Part shown: positions 8,094 to 16,667 of the stretch, piece after piece
How the letters are laid out: each line of letters opens with the position of its first letter
Position numbering within the stretch: position 1 is the first letter of the stretch
NCBI GenBank assembly: GCA_934489735.1
Contig: CAKSSR010000010.1
Span: forward strand, 7,078 to 71,077
Length of the DNA stretch: 64,000 bases
Reading direction: 5' to 3'
Source: an uncultured Eubacteriales bacterium
Lineage (GTDB): Bacteria > Bacillota > Clostridia > Oscillospirales > Acutalibacteraceae
Made by a program: the position numbers and the translations under genes
Notes under the pieces: model-generated
What the model was told of the DNA's origin: nothing
Database searches by the model: none
The model's input: only the letters and a program-made list of their open reading frames with translations

Positions 8094-9945
8094 TTTCAAG
8101 ACCTCCAATATTTTTAAGATTTGTTTTTTCAAGCTGTTGATTTTGCGAGTGTTCTTCTTCGGTGGCTTGATACCTAAGAAATCATTGATTCGCTTTTTTG
8201 CCATTTCGATGTAGAATGTCTTATCTACGTCGTCTATAGTGAGGTGATTGTCGTTGTCGATAATGCAGTGGTCAGGGAGCATTTCGATTTTGGCTATAGA
8301 ATCGTCTTCGGATTTAACCTTGTAGATTTTTCCATACCGTTCATCGGCAGTTGCATATACCCGGTTAACTTTCTGTACAGGCTCTATCACGCCATCAATA
8401 ACGTGATATGCTTCCTTATATTTTGCACTAGCTTTGGCAATGATCTGAAACTGGAATATATCGTCGCAACCATTGATTGTGTCCTCAACAGGTGCCCCAT
8501 TTACAAAAAACTCTTTCAGTGCAGTTGCCACAATCACACAGGAGTTGTTTACATTGAAAGCACCAGCCGGAGCGATACCATTCACCAGGTAACCGCCTTT
8601 GGCTTTTACCTTACCATCGGCTTGGACTACGATATATCCGTTTACATCTTTTTGTGCAATTTTGATAATAGAATCTTCTTCTAATTCGAAGCCTGTTCGG
8701 TCTTGCCACTCTTGAGTGATTTCTTTTACCTTGTTGTAATTGAAATCATCAAATTCGACCATGATGCCATCGGTATTGCACTGGATAACTCTCAAGTCTT
8801 CAATTTCTTTGTATAAATGCTGTGCGAGCTCCAATAAGTAGAGCTGACCGCTAATACATACCGAACGTCCCATGAGAGGATCAAACAGGTCGTTGTATTG
8901 ATTAAGCATTGCCCCATAGGTAGTATTGGCAACGAGTTTCAAAGCATTTGCTGTCACTTTATCTCCCGAGCGTTTAGCTTTAATTCGTTTTTCTAATATA
9001 TCAGCGTACACTTGTGGGTTAGGAATGTTACGAGATGTATATCCGTTTATCACCATTAAATGTGGATAGTACCTCAGTACGAGGCAACATCATAATTACG
9101 AATTAGCCTCATCACTCATCACCCTCCTTCCATATAAGGTTTGGTATAGCTCCATGGATTCCTCCGTATGCTAAAGTGATAGGACACTCGCCAATCATCA
9201 GATTCAACTTTTCACTAAAGACTTCCTTATCTGTAAGTGTCTCGTCATACATTCTGTTGAAGAAAGTGAAAACCTCCGGTGATATGTACTCTTTTAGCAG
9301 ATTATCCGGGTAGACATACTTTCGTTCATCATTGTGTGACTTCTTAGTAGCTTTCAGCATTGCCGCAGTCAGTTTGGCATTTGTCATACCCATTGCCTTG
9401 ATTTCATCAATACCGGCCAGCCGACCAAGGTTGATTTTGTTCTGTAAGTAGTCCTTACGAATGTCAATCAGTCTCTCTGTGGTATCAACGTCATGCTTAC
9501 AGTAGAACTCTGTTTCGGCTCTTTCCTCTAGTGTGAGGGGTCGGTCAATATCAAATGGTACATTGGATTCCTTAACCGACATACCGAGGTGCCCTTCAAT
9601 TGCCTTAAGGGATAGCCCTTGTTGTGTATCATCTCGAATATCCAAATTATTAAACTTAAAATATGAGCCACTAAAACCAGGATATTGCCAACCTTGGTTT
9701 CCAGCTATAATATAATCATTAACCTCTTTGATTTCTTCGTTAGAGAAGTCACAGTAGATAGCTTTGATAATGTATTGGTCATAGAACTTGGAATTAAATC
9801 CAACATAGATACAATCGTCAGACAATACCATTTTCAAAGCTTCGTTATTGTTCCAAATACAGGTGTAAGTGCCCGTTTCCTTATCCTTGAAAATTGCGAG
9901 CCAGTCGAAGCGAAAAACTTCCACGTCGTAGGTAACTATTTTCAT
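8094..9945 (-). pseudogene. Phage family B DNA polymerase, frameshifted
   Basis: The 5' piece (9945-9112, 277 residues) holds the DEDD exonuclease start YDVEVF and ends early. The 3' piece (from about 9064) holds motif B KLVANTTYGAM and motif C CNTDGI. Between them the motif A stretch RNYDVASY...YPHLMVING is readable only by changing frame: GTAC-CTCA-GTAC at 9069-9080 looks like an 8-base insertion that splits the SYYP motif, and a tandem 7-base repeat CTCATCA lies at 9108-9121 next to the premature stop. Removing the 7-base repeat alone does not restore the frame, so at least one more change has occurred. The product would be inactive. The end of the gene reads into ERF without a stop. Confidence 0.85.
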
Positions 9946-10037
9946 GGTAACCTCCTTCCTCGTACTTTTTTGAGAAAATACGTTCTATATTCTATTGCGA
10001 TCGTAAAGCACTTTGGTAAATATTCCTTTTGCGCCAT
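9942..10037 (-). CDS. Possible 31-residue phage ORF
   Basis: A short frame starting MAQKEYLPKCF and ending KKVRGRRLP, whose TGA overlaps the polymerase ATG (ATGA). The overlap suggests translational coupling, but there is no clear ribosome site and the frame may instead be the tail of a deleted gene. The 145-base gap it fills also contains inverted repeats (TAACAA-AATG-TTGTTA, 10078-10093). Confidence 0.3.
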   Translation of the reverse strand: MAQKEYLPKCFTIAIEYRTYFLKKVRGRRLP

Positions 10038-10090
10038 ATACAGAGTAATTTGAATTCTAACAACGTTGCCTTATTGCTAACAAAATGTTG

Positions 10091-11503
10091 TTAACCAAGG
10101 GTGGTTCGTTCCGTGTGATTTTGACATAAGTAACACCCCGCTTTCTTGTAATGTGACCATCTCTTTTTGTAAGACCTCACAAGATATACAATGTCATCTA
10201 CGAAGTCATAACAAATAGGTTCTGCCTTCCGTTCGAATGTACGAGCAATTCTGCCAATAGACTGAACGACGGCCGTGTAATCTTTAACATGGGTTGCCAT
10301 GTAAAGCCTCTCTAAGCTAGGGATATCAAGACCTTCTTTGGCGAGAGAGTAAGTGGCAAACAGGTATTTTTTATTGCCTGTGCGCATATCCTCAATTGCT
10401 TTTTTCCGCTCTGCCTTGCCCTTTTTAGTTGTCATTTTACTACTTATCATTACCGCTCGTTCTCTCATTGAGCGAGGAAGCGTGTTCATAAGTATTTCTA
10501 GATGATTCAATCTATCAGAAAGAATAAGAGAAGGATGTGCACTCTCGTTCACAAGCAGTGAACTGATTTGATGATTCCGTTCACTGTTCTCACAGAGAAA
10601 TGTGATAAGCTTCATATAATTGAGGGTACCGTCTGTATTGATGCACTCTCTTCCAGGTTTTATTCCGGTATAGATAGGCGTTACACCCACTTTCATTATT
10701 CGATCTCCTACTGCTTCATCTGGTACAGTGTAAATCACTTGACCAAGTAAAGCGTAGGTTGTTGCTATCATCCCGTCAGAACGATGTACGGTAGCTGATA
10801 AGCCGAACTTGTGTCGGGCAGATAAACTGTTCAACACCTTGTAGAATTGAGTCATTGCGGTAGGTGTCCCGGAGCATCTATGACACTCATCGATTATAAT
10901 AACATCCCATAGATACTTGTACTGTGCAAGGTCTAAGCGACACATGGTTTGTATAGTTGCAAATGTGATACCCTTCCCGATGTTCACTTTACCTTCGGTG
11001 ATTGTTCCGATAAGCGATTCCTTCATGTATTGTTCGGCACGAGCTTTACTTTGATTGAGCAGGTCTTTCGTGTGAGTCAACCATAGTGCTCTTCGACCAA
11101 GCCGTTCTACAAGGGATATTCCTATCTGCGTTTTTCCGCTTCCTGCCGGGCTTTGAAGGATTCCGTAGTGCTTTGCGAGCATCTCATCGACCGCTTTTTG
11201 TTGATAGTCATACAACGGTACTTGACACTTGAAGTCTATCGGAACTTTTTCGGAAAAGTCCGCAAATATTTCATTACCTTGAAGCATTGGAGCGATGGCC
11301 CTCAGTGTGCCGAAAGGAAGGATAAGAGCGTTTCCTCGTACCTCGTATAGCGACAGGATTTCAGGGGTGTTCCCGACCCAAAAGTGCATTCGCACCTTTT
11401 TAGAGTAGTCGGGGTTTCTGATTTTAAGATTTTGATTGCACCATTGAATCAACTCCTGAGAGGGATTCTCGACTGTAATAGTGCTGCCGACAGTTACTTG
11501 CAT
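10091..11503 (-). CDS. Phage SF2 DNA helicase
   Basis: DEAD/DEAH-type superfamily 2 helicase. Motif I SPAGSGKTQIG, motif II IIIDECHR, motif III LSATVHR and motif VI QSIGRIARTFERK are all intact, and a Q-like motif LYDYQQKAVDEML precedes them. The C terminus ends with a CYLCQNH element. It would unwind or remodel DNA in phage replication. I prefer the ATG at 11503 (MQVTVGSTITVENPS) over that at 11515 from family similarity; the gene overlaps the upstream resolvase by 10 bases. The termination codon lies within a TAACAA/TTGTTA inverted repeat. Confidence 0.87.
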   Translation of the reverse strand: MQVTVGSTITVENPSQELIQWCNQNLKIRNPDYSKKVRMHFWVGNTPEILSLYEVRGNALILPFGTLRAIAPMLQGNEIFADFSEKVPIDFKCQVPLYDYQQKAVDEMLAKHYGILQSPAGSGKTQIGISLVERLGRRALWLTHTKDLLNQSKARAEQYMKESLIGTITEGKVNIGKGITFATIQTMCRLDLAQYKYLWDVIIIDECHRCSGTPTAMTQFYKVLNSLSARHKFGLSATVHRSDGMIATTYALLGQVIYTVPDEAVGDRIMKVGVTPIYTGIKPGRECINTDGTLNYMKLITFLCENSERNHQISSLLVNESAHPSLILSDRLNHLEILMNTLPRSMRERAVMISSKMTTKKGKAERKKAIEDMRTGNKKYLFATYSLAKEGLDIPSLERLYMATHVKDYTAVVQSIGRIARTFERKAEPICYDFVDDIVYLVRSYKKRWSHYKKAGCYLCQNHTERTTLG

Positions 11504-11892
11504 TTTGCAATCCATTTGTCGAGTGGCTTCCCATGCTCGGATATGTCTTGCGCCGTCATGGATGACTTCTCATTTATGAACATTCTGATTGTGAAGTAAG
11601 GAATCATGTAGACTACCTCGGCGAGTTTGATTGCAAACCAACCTTCGCCATTTCCACAATCTTTCCACAAGCTCATTGAAAAATCCTGATTTACCTCAAC
11701 TCTGCTGAGAGGAAATCCTTTTCCGGAGCATACCTTACAGTCGATGAGGTATGCCACCTTATTTCGTACAGCGATTACATCGGCAGGTTGCCCTGCTTGA
11801 TTTTGAGCTATGTTATGACACCAAAACCCATGATTGAAGAGGATTTCACACAACTCCGATTCAAAGCTGTTGCCAAGTTTCCGATTGCTCAT
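11494..11892 (-). CDS. Phage Holliday-junction-resolvase-like nuclease
   Basis: A 132-residue protein with a compact PD-(D/E)XK nuclease core: NSFESELCEILFNHGFW (first acidic residue), QPADVIAV (Asp) and AYLIDCKVCSG (D-x-K). This matches phage-encoded Hjc-like resolvases that cut branched DNA during packaging or recombination. The ATG at 11892 follows GGAGG by six bases; a longer frame to 11949 lacks this support. Next to the helicase and the recombination genes, it fits a replication/recombination module. Confidence 0.78.
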   Translation of the reverse strand: MSNRKLGNSFESELCEILFNHGFWCHNIAQNQAGQPADVIAVRNKVAYLIDCKVCSGKGFPLSRVEVNQDFSMSLWKDCGNGEGWFAIKLAEVVYMIPYFTIRMFINEKSSMTAQDISEHGKPLDKWIAKCK

Positions 11893-11945
11893 CTTATTCC
11901 TCCAATCTGGAATTATTCTCAATGATAGCTCTGAACTCTTCGGCC

Positions 11946-12557
11946 TCACTCATCAGTTTTCTTGGCATTGCGGCGTAGCACCTCCTTCAAAAGCTCCTCG
12001 GTAGTGAACTCAGAGAGCGAATGGGGAAGAGATCCCAAGACGGAAGATTTCAGGTAGAAAGCTGGACGAACGCCATAGTTACTAATGCGAGCATAGTTGA
12101 TACTCAAACTACCATCCGAGCTGACACTCCGAGCGCTGAGAGCGCACCCATTGGATTCATTGCTATACGCAGTTGCGAGCCACCACCAATCATCAAGGTT
12201 AGGAATGACGGACCGGTACTTGCGATACATATTGCAAGTGAGAAGGAAAACCTTCTGAGTGGTTTCACCCACATAATCCTTCAAACCATTATCAGAAGTC
12301 AGGTCGATGGTCGTAGGGATGAGTGCCGAAGTGTCTGCACCGTTGGCTTTGAGTTTCTTAATGAATTCTCCGTTGAGATACTTGCAAAGCGTACTATTTG
12401 GGAAGTTATTACCGTTACCTTCATCAAAAGGCATATCACCGATGGATTTTTTAGCAAGAACAAGAATCTTGTTCTGCTCAACATCGAGAACGATGCAATC
12501 CAAACCGCCGTAGTTGATTACGCTCGAAGGAGCGATTTTGATGTTTGCTTTTGTCAT
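11946..12557 (-). CDS. DUF6273-like domain protein (phage)
   Basis: A 203-residue protein with the DUF6273-type pattern: WWWLATAYSNESNGC, then a Ser/Gly-rich stretch, then NYGVRPAFYLKSS. The same W-L-x-S/A...GVRPA pattern recurs in the exported AAA+ protein at 31416. The fold of this group resembles C-type-lectin/sulfatase-modifying-factor domains by pattern only. The C terminus is a short charged helix (TTEELLKEVLRRNAKK). The ATG at 12557 follows GGAG. No function is established; it sits between the transglycosylase and the resolvase. Confidence 0.6.
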   Translation of the reverse strand: MTKANIKIAPSSVINYGGLDCIVLDVEQNKILVLAKKSIGDMPFDEGNGNNFPNSTLCKYLNGEFIKKLKANGADTSALIPTTIDLTSDNGLKDYVGETTQKVFLLTCNMYRKYRSVIPNLDDWWWLATAYSNESNGCALSARSVSSDGSLSINYARISNYGVRPAFYLKSSVLGSLPHSLSEFTTEELLKEVLRRNAKKTDE

Positions 12558-12626
12558 AACGAAAATCTCCTTTGATTTTTGTTTCAAGTTATGCTATAAT
12601 GATAGCGATTTAATTTTCTTTGCCGC

Positions 12627-13313
12627 TTACGGTGTTACCGCACCGTTGGCGGTTTTTTCTTTGTAAGACTTATAGAGAGTCATTACAGAGCGGGAATAAT
12701 TCGTTGAGTAGATTCCTTTATTCCACAGGTTTCTTGCACCGCCCGTACCGCAGTTGTACAGCATAAGAGCGAGTTCTATATTACCATTGGTTTTTTCGAG
12801 ATGGACTGAGATAATGTAGATACAGCACAAGATGTTTTCCTTCGGGTCAAGAAAGTTACTTACGCCGAGTGTTGATGATAACAATTCATGATTACATTGG
12901 TTGATTTGTGTAAGCCCATAATAGTTGGCTGTACTTACGCTATCTGGCCAAAACGAGCTTTCTTTGTCAATCAGAGCAATCACAAGCTCAATAGGCGCTT
13001 CGTAATCAGAACACTTCTCTCGTATGTAGTCCTGTAACTCCTCAGAGAGAGGGACCTCGAGATAAAAGACATGTGGCTCAGGAATGAGGTCAAGACTTGG
13101 ACTTATAATGTCCGTTTGCATTACGGTTGCGGTCGAAACATCTGTCTTTGTTTCGGGTGGTAAGGTGTTCTGCGGTTTTGAAAGAAACGCCAAACAACCT
13201 ATCGTAATCACTGTCGTGGAAAGTAAGATGATTCCTATAAGAGTCAAGCTAAGGCTGCTCCTCATAAACCATCGTTTGATACCGCTATGCCGTTTTCTAC
13301 GGACGGTTGTCAT
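12627..13313 (-). CDS. Membrane-anchored lytic transglycosylase (SLT domain)
   Basis: A 228-residue protein with a basic N terminus, one membrane anchor (about residues 17-41, LTLIGIILLSTTVITIGCLAF), a Pro/Thr-rich spacer, and an SLT domain: ALIDKESSFWPDS contains the catalytic glutamate, followed by YYGLTQINQ and LMLYNCGTGGA. It would cleave peptidoglycan from outside the membrane. The ATG at 13313 follows GGAGGTG; longer starts to 13370 read through the upstream gene. It is coupled to the 13310 gene by an ATGA overlap. Such enzymes in phages or conjugative elements open the wall for DNA or machinery passage. Confidence 0.82.
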   Translation of the reverse strand: MTTVRRKRHSGIKRWFMRSSLSLTLIGIILLSTTVITIGCLAFLSKPQNTLPPETKTDVSTATVMQTDIISPSLDLIPEPHVFYLEVPLSEELQDYIREKCSDYEAPIELVIALIDKESSFWPDSVSTANYYGLTQINQCNHELLSSTLGVSNFLDPKENILCCIYIISVHLEKTNGNIELALMLYNCGTGGARNLWNKGIYSTNYSRSVMTLYKSYKEKTANGAVTP

Positions 13314-13477
13314 TTTGAAACACCTCCAAACTTCCATTGATACTTCACACCGTACTTTTTGAAGTACCATTCTTCAAACTCCCGGCGATGCTCTTCATCC
13401 TTCAAATACCGGGAAACTGTTTTGGCAAGAAGTTTGCCGATTCTCTTTTTCGTCGACTCATCTAACGGAGTATTCAC
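13310..13477 (-). CDS. Small phage protein of unknown function
   Basis: A 55-residue protein starting at GTG (13477), overlapping the upstream stop as GTGA and the downstream start as ATGA, so it is locked into a translationally coupled chain. It is strongly charged (DESTKKRIGKLLAKTV, EEHRREFEEWYFKKYG) and probably helical. It is not a known family to me. Confidence 0.6.
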   Translation of the reverse strand: MNTPLDESTKKRIGKLLAKTVSRYLKDEEHRREFEEWYFKKYGVKYQWKFGGVSK

Positions 13478-13695
13478 TCGCAAACTCCCATTTTTGATTC
13501 ATAGTCATCGAGGATTTCAAGGGAAGTTTTGATGATGGTTTCAGCTTTTGCACCCTTACGAACTCCACGAAGGACAGAACTCATCTCCGTTTTCTCGGTG
13601 ATAACACCTCGCTCTTCGAGGCGATTCACGAGCCAAGCGTTTGTAAGAGTGTTCCGATAGAGCATCAATCGAATTCTGTCTCGTTCTTCTCTCAT
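13474..13695 (-). CDS. Small HTH-like phage protein
   Basis: A 73-residue protein: MREERDRIRLMLYRNTLTN, WLVNRLEERG, EMSSVLRGVRKG, IIKTSLEILDDYE. The layout of five short helices with SSVLRGVRKG as a putative recognition helix is like XRE-type regulators and a small family common in Firmicute phages. The ATG at 13695 follows AAAGGAGG. It is the first gene of the remaining phage operon, next to a perfect palindrome at 13724-13739 that may be its own operator. Confidence 0.6.
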   Translation of the reverse strand: MREERDRIRLMLYRNTLTNAWLVNRLEERGVITEKTEMSSVLRGVRKGAKAETIIKTSLEILDDYESKMGVCE

Positions 13696-13723
13696 ATGGT
13701 TAACCTCCTTTTTCTTAAACTTT

Positions 13724-13739
13724 GTCAACCGTTGTTGAC
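13724..13739. promoter_or_regulatory. Perfect inverted repeat, possible operator
   Basis: GTCAAC-CGTT-GTTGAC, 29 bases upstream of the first phage gene. Size and position fit a repressor operator; a related shape (TAACAA-AATG-TTGTTA) occurs at 10078-10093. Confidence 0.5.
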
Positions 13740-13769
13740 GTTCGTTTCATAAAAAATAAAAAAAGGAAT

Positions 13770-14031
13770 CACAGAAAGAAAATTACATAAAATAGAAAAT
13801 TTACAGGATAAAAGGTTAATTCAATACTTTTTGTTAAAAAATGATTCTGACAAATATAAAATTTTAATTTCAGATCAAGTAGGACTCAACAACAAAAAAA
13901 CAGAAATTGATAAATTATTTGGTAATAAAGAGTTAGCTTTGAATTTAATTAATATTTTATGCGAAAACTCTATATCACCTAAACAATCAAACGATATTAT
14001 ACGTGACCTAGATAAGCATTCAATTAACTAA
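13770..14031 (+). pseudogene. Truncated DUF6514-like repeat protein
   Basis: The frame encodes the last repeat unit of the protein at 20791-21351 in inverted orientation, nearly identical (ERKLHKIENLQDKRLIQYF...EIDKLFGNKELALNLIN...QSNDIIRDLDKHSIN), but the 5' part is missing. The break is exactly where phage-type DNA ends, so the prophage or a later rearrangement cut this gene. There is no start codon in frame before the internal ATG at 13831. Confidence 0.8.
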
Positions 14032-14037
14032 TCAAAA

Positions 14038-14078
14038 AAAGACTACAAACTTACTTGAAAAGTATGAATGTAGTCTTT
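14038..14078. terminator. Bidirectional terminator
   Basis: AAAGACTACA / TGTAGTCTTT hairpin with A- and T-rich flanks, shared by the converging DUF6514-like and CPBP genes; also present at 20744-20784 and, in part, at 19618-19660. Confidence 0.7.
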
Positions 14079-14169
14079 CTTTAATAGAAAAACGAAAAAA
14101 TATTAAAAATATAAAAATAAATAAACTTTTAAAATTGCTCAGAATTTCTTGACAATTACTTATAACGAT

Positions 14170-14874
14170 TTAATAAATGTAATTCATTATAGAGAACACA
14201 TCATAGAACCAATGTAAAAATATAGGAACAAGTATATTTTTAGATTTGAGAAAAGCGATTCCAAAAACACTACCAGTAACAAAAACCGTAAAACAACCCA
14301 GAAACATAAATGGTACAGAATAATGGAATATAAAAATATATGATGGCAAATGTATCATAGCAAACATAATACTACTAATAATTACTGCTAGTATCATTTG
14401 CTTTTTGCTAGGCGACTTCCCAAGAAGAGCATTTTGTATCCATGCCCTAAATACCATTTCCTCTGGAATTGCCGGCTTTACAAGTACCCCAAAAGAGCAA
14501 TCAAGTAATTTATATAAAAACTCATTTATACTAGAAAATTCTCTCAAAGCTCCTCCTAATACAAAACCAGTGAATTTCGATACAGCGAGACCAATAATCA
14601 AATATAAAGCTATTGGTAAAGTACACCAAAGAAATGTCTTCAATCTTACTTTATTAAAAAACAGTTCTTTTAGACTTACATACAAATCGTTTTTGAATAT
14701 TGTTATCAAAACAACAATAGGTAAAACCCAAATAAGCCATCTTTCTATTGGGAAAGGCATATGATCCAAGGCGGGAATTAACGCATGACCAATCACAAAT
14801 TGTGCTGTATATACAGTCACAAAAATAATGAAATGTAGTAATACAGCTATTAATGTAGGTTTTCTTTTACTCAT
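14170..14874 (-). CDS. CPBP family intramembrane metalloprotease-like protein (copy 1)
   Basis: An integral membrane protein of the CPBP/Rce1-like (Abi) family, 234 residues with about seven hydrophobic segments. Signature motifs are present: PAIPEEMVFRAWIQNALLG (the EExxxR motif) and MFAMIHLPS (FxxxH-type); the last motif reads HWFYD in place of HxxxN/D. Members cleave or modify membrane peptides, often in bacteriocin immunity. The ATG at 14874 follows GGAG; the longer frame to 14892 reads through the ribosome site. It is about 90% identical to the copy at 19948, in inverted orientation. It ends at a bidirectional terminator facing a broken DUF6514-like gene. Confidence 0.87.
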   Translation of the reverse strand: MSKRKPTLIAVLLHFIIFVTVYTAQFVIGHALIPALDHMPFPIERWLIWVLPIVVLITIFKNDLYVSLKELFFNKVRLKTFLWCTLPIALYLIIGLAVSKFTGFVLGGALREFSSINEFLYKLLDCSFGVLVKPAIPEEMVFRAWIQNALLGKSPSKKQMILAVIISSIMFAMIHLPSYIFIFHYSVPFMFLGCFTVFVTGSVFGIAFLKSKNILVPIFLHWFYDVFSIMNYIY

Positions 14875-14942
14875 TCTCTCATCTCCATTCAATTAATATG
14901 ATAATACAATTCTATAATATTTGCAATAGCAAATAAAATTAA

Positions 14943-15255
14943 TCACAGGTCAACCTCGTGAAAAAATTCCAGAGATATGGTAATTTATAGAGAAGGAGAT
15001 CAATTATAATAGGTATTTTGAAAAGATAAGTGATAGCAAACATTAATAAAAAGTAAAATACAATTTGATAGAAGTAGTAATCATAGCAATAATAGTAGTG
15101 ATGTAACGGGTAAAATAATGAAGTGAAATGTCAATGTATTGCCAATTTAAAGAGGTTAAATGCCCTTTTAATGATGATCTATTACATGTCATCATTTACA
15201 ACAAATTCAGCTAACTTTTTCATGCGGTTGGCCCTGAGACTGTTTTCCAAGTATG
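14943..15255. other. Non-coding stretch upstream of secreted GNAT copy 1
   Basis: No convincing coding frame. It is repeated closely at 22379-22685, including an AGAAGGAGATC element (14991-15001) followed by no start codon. Conservation between the copies reflects the recent duplication and does not by itself show function. Confidence 0.5.
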
Positions 15256-15284
15256 TTGATTTTAAGTGTGTTATATGCTAAAAT
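15256..15284 (+). promoter_or_regulatory. Promoter of secreted GNAT copy 1
   Basis: TTGATT (15256-15261), 17-base spacer, TAAAAT (15279-15284). The same site is kept at 22686-22714 in the second copy. Confidence 0.5.
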
Positions 15285-15317
15285 AAATTGAGATTATGTT
15301 AACAAAGGAGCTTAAAA

Positions 15318-16019
15318 ATGAGAATAAAAAATATAATTATGCCTTTTATATGTTGTGGAATGCTTTTAAGCAGTTTTCAATTTGGAAATTGTCGAGCTTT
15401 GTCTTTATACGAAAAGTATTCGTGCTATTTTGAAGAAAAAGATTCAGATGATATTGTTATTAGAAAAACAAATGAAAAGGATAAAGAAATATTAGAAAAT
15501 ATGATTATTGGCGAAGGAAAAGAATTTACTCGTTATTTGGGATATGGAGCAGAAGTAGCTGATATTGATGAATTTTTGACTACAAGCGAAAATGAACTTA
15601 GCCTAACGATTAAAAATCCTATTCATGATGTCGTAGGTCAGATATTGATTGGGAAAAGTAGTAATGAGAATCAATTAAGTGTATCTTGTTGGATAGGGGA
15701 AAATTTTCGAGGAAATGGATATGCACATTTAGCAATATCTAAGGTGATGTCAATTATATGGAAAGCAAATAACAATATATCCTTTGAATTTGAGATAGAT
15801 GATGAAAATATTTCATCTATCAAAACAGTGAAAAAAGTTTGCGAAAATTTGAATATAGATTTTAATGATCCAGATTCTCATAGATTTACAAAAAGTGAAT
15901 CTCATACAGTTGAAATTAAAGCACAAAAAAATGATGATCAATCGTCGACTTATGACATACAATTTTATGTTGATAATATATTAATTGACAATGTAGTTAA
16001 AACAAAACAAGATATTTAA
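15318..16019 (+). CDS. GNAT acetyltransferase-like protein with signal peptide (copy 1)
   Basis: A 233-residue protein. Residues 1-28 look like a secretion signal: positive MRIKN, hydrophobic IIMPFICCGMLLSSF, and a plausible cleavage site near NCRA. Residues 45-180 resemble a GNAT acyltransferase: IVIRKTNEKDKE at the start, VVGQILIGKS strand, then an acetyl-CoA-binding FRGNGYAHLAISK (R/Q-x-x-G-x-G/A type) and an ENISSIKTVKKV helix. GNATs need acetyl-CoA, which is cytosolic, so export is odd and suggests action inside another cell. The C terminus (about residues 190-233) is an extra small domain. Ribosome site AAGGAG lies eight bases before the ATG. It has a 95%-identical copy at 22748. Confidence 0.78.
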   Translation: MRIKNIIMPFICCGMLLSSFQFGNCRALSLYEKYSCYFEEKDSDDIVIRKTNEKDKEILENMIIGEGKEFTRYLGYGAEVADIDEFLTTSENELSLTIKNPIHDVVGQILIGKSSNENQLSVSCWIGENFRGNGYAHLAISKVMSIIWKANNNISFEFEIDDENISSIKTVKKVCENLNIDFNDPDSHRFTKSESHTVEIKAQKNDDQSSTYDIQFYVDNILIDNVVKTKQDI

Positions 16020-16154
16020 AAAAATATTCTCAGGACAAATTAGACAGTGGTGTATTGCTTAAAAGCGCTTCTTCAATTTATGTAATAAGATATTCAGACT
16101 GAATTTAACAATTATACAATTTGAACTTACCTTCTAATTTTTCAAATAAAATAA

Positions 16155-16200
16155 AAAACGGATTATATTACAGTTTTCAGGCTGTTTTATAGTCCGTTTT
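16155..16200. terminator. Terminator after secreted GNAT copy 1
   Basis: Long hairpin AAAACGGATTATATTACAG / CTGTTTTATAGTCCGTTTT with T- and A-rich ends; usable from both strands. Confidence 0.75.
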
Positions 16201-16570
16201 ATTTGTATTAAGCTTAAGTTTTCTCAATTTTAACATGATATTGCTTTTGTCGTTTGGATAGAAAATGAAGTCTGCAAATCCAATTCTTGCAGGCATTTCA
16301 CGCACGATTTTATATTTCGTTCTGGCACTTAAGTTCACAAGGGTAACTATACAAGCAAGCAAATTTTTATCGTTGTACTTTATAATCGGGATATTTATAT
16401 AATGTGCTTCTTGAATAAGTTTTTCCATTGTTTCGGTGTCTTTTTTGAGCGTGACTTTTAGCATTTCGTTTGATTTCATAACAATTTCAGAGATCGCACC
16501 CATTGACTTCTTTTCCAATGCTTTATCATTGTGCATTTGATTTCTAAGGAATATTCTTATTGCGGCTATA
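16201..16570 (-). pseudogene. Truncated AAA-ATPase/PD-(D/E)XK protein fragment
   Basis: The frame encodes the C-terminal third of the family seen intact at 24272 and 27194 (KSMGAISEIVMKSNEML, IIQEAH-like QEAHYINIPIIKYND, REMPARIGFADFIFYP), then shifts out of frame before the E-x-K catalytic motif. The N-terminal ATPase part is missing. It is a decayed paralog next to a terminator. Confidence 0.82.
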
Positions 16571-16667
16571 CTTTGTTAATTTTTGTGCCTGGTTGTAATT
16601 TGCTCACCTATATTCTTCATGTTCATTATTTAAACAAATCCTACATCATTTTTGATTAAAATTTCTA

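Larger units (their letters stand above)
4967..13769 (-). mobile_element. Decayed prophage inserted at the tmRNA 3' end
   Basis: All genes from 5180 to 13695 are on the minus strand, have gene-by-gene ATGA-type overlaps and strong GGAGG ribosome sites, and are visibly richer in G+C than the flanking DNA. The content is an early replication/recombination module joined directly to a lysis end. No integrase, terminase, portal, capsid or tail gene is present. The left edge abuts the ssrA 3' end. I found no second copy of the tmRNA 3' sequence on the right, where phage DNA runs straight into a truncated DUF6514-like gene, so the right attachment site has been lost or lies outside. Confidence 0.8.
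13770..14942 (-). repeat. Inverted repeat arm 1 (CPBP/DUF6514 segment)
   Basis: This segment is a near-identical inverted copy of 19873-21052: it contains the CPBP protease, the shared terminator and one DUF6514-like unit. The arms flank 14943-19872 and could drive inversion or deletion. Confidence 0.85.
14944..16200 (+). repeat. Direct repeat, copy 1 (GNAT segment)
   Basis: About 1.25 kb repeated in the same orientation at 22379-23634, including upstream DNA, promoter, the secreted GNAT gene and its terminator. The copies are close to 95% identical by eye, with small indels. Confidence 0.88.
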
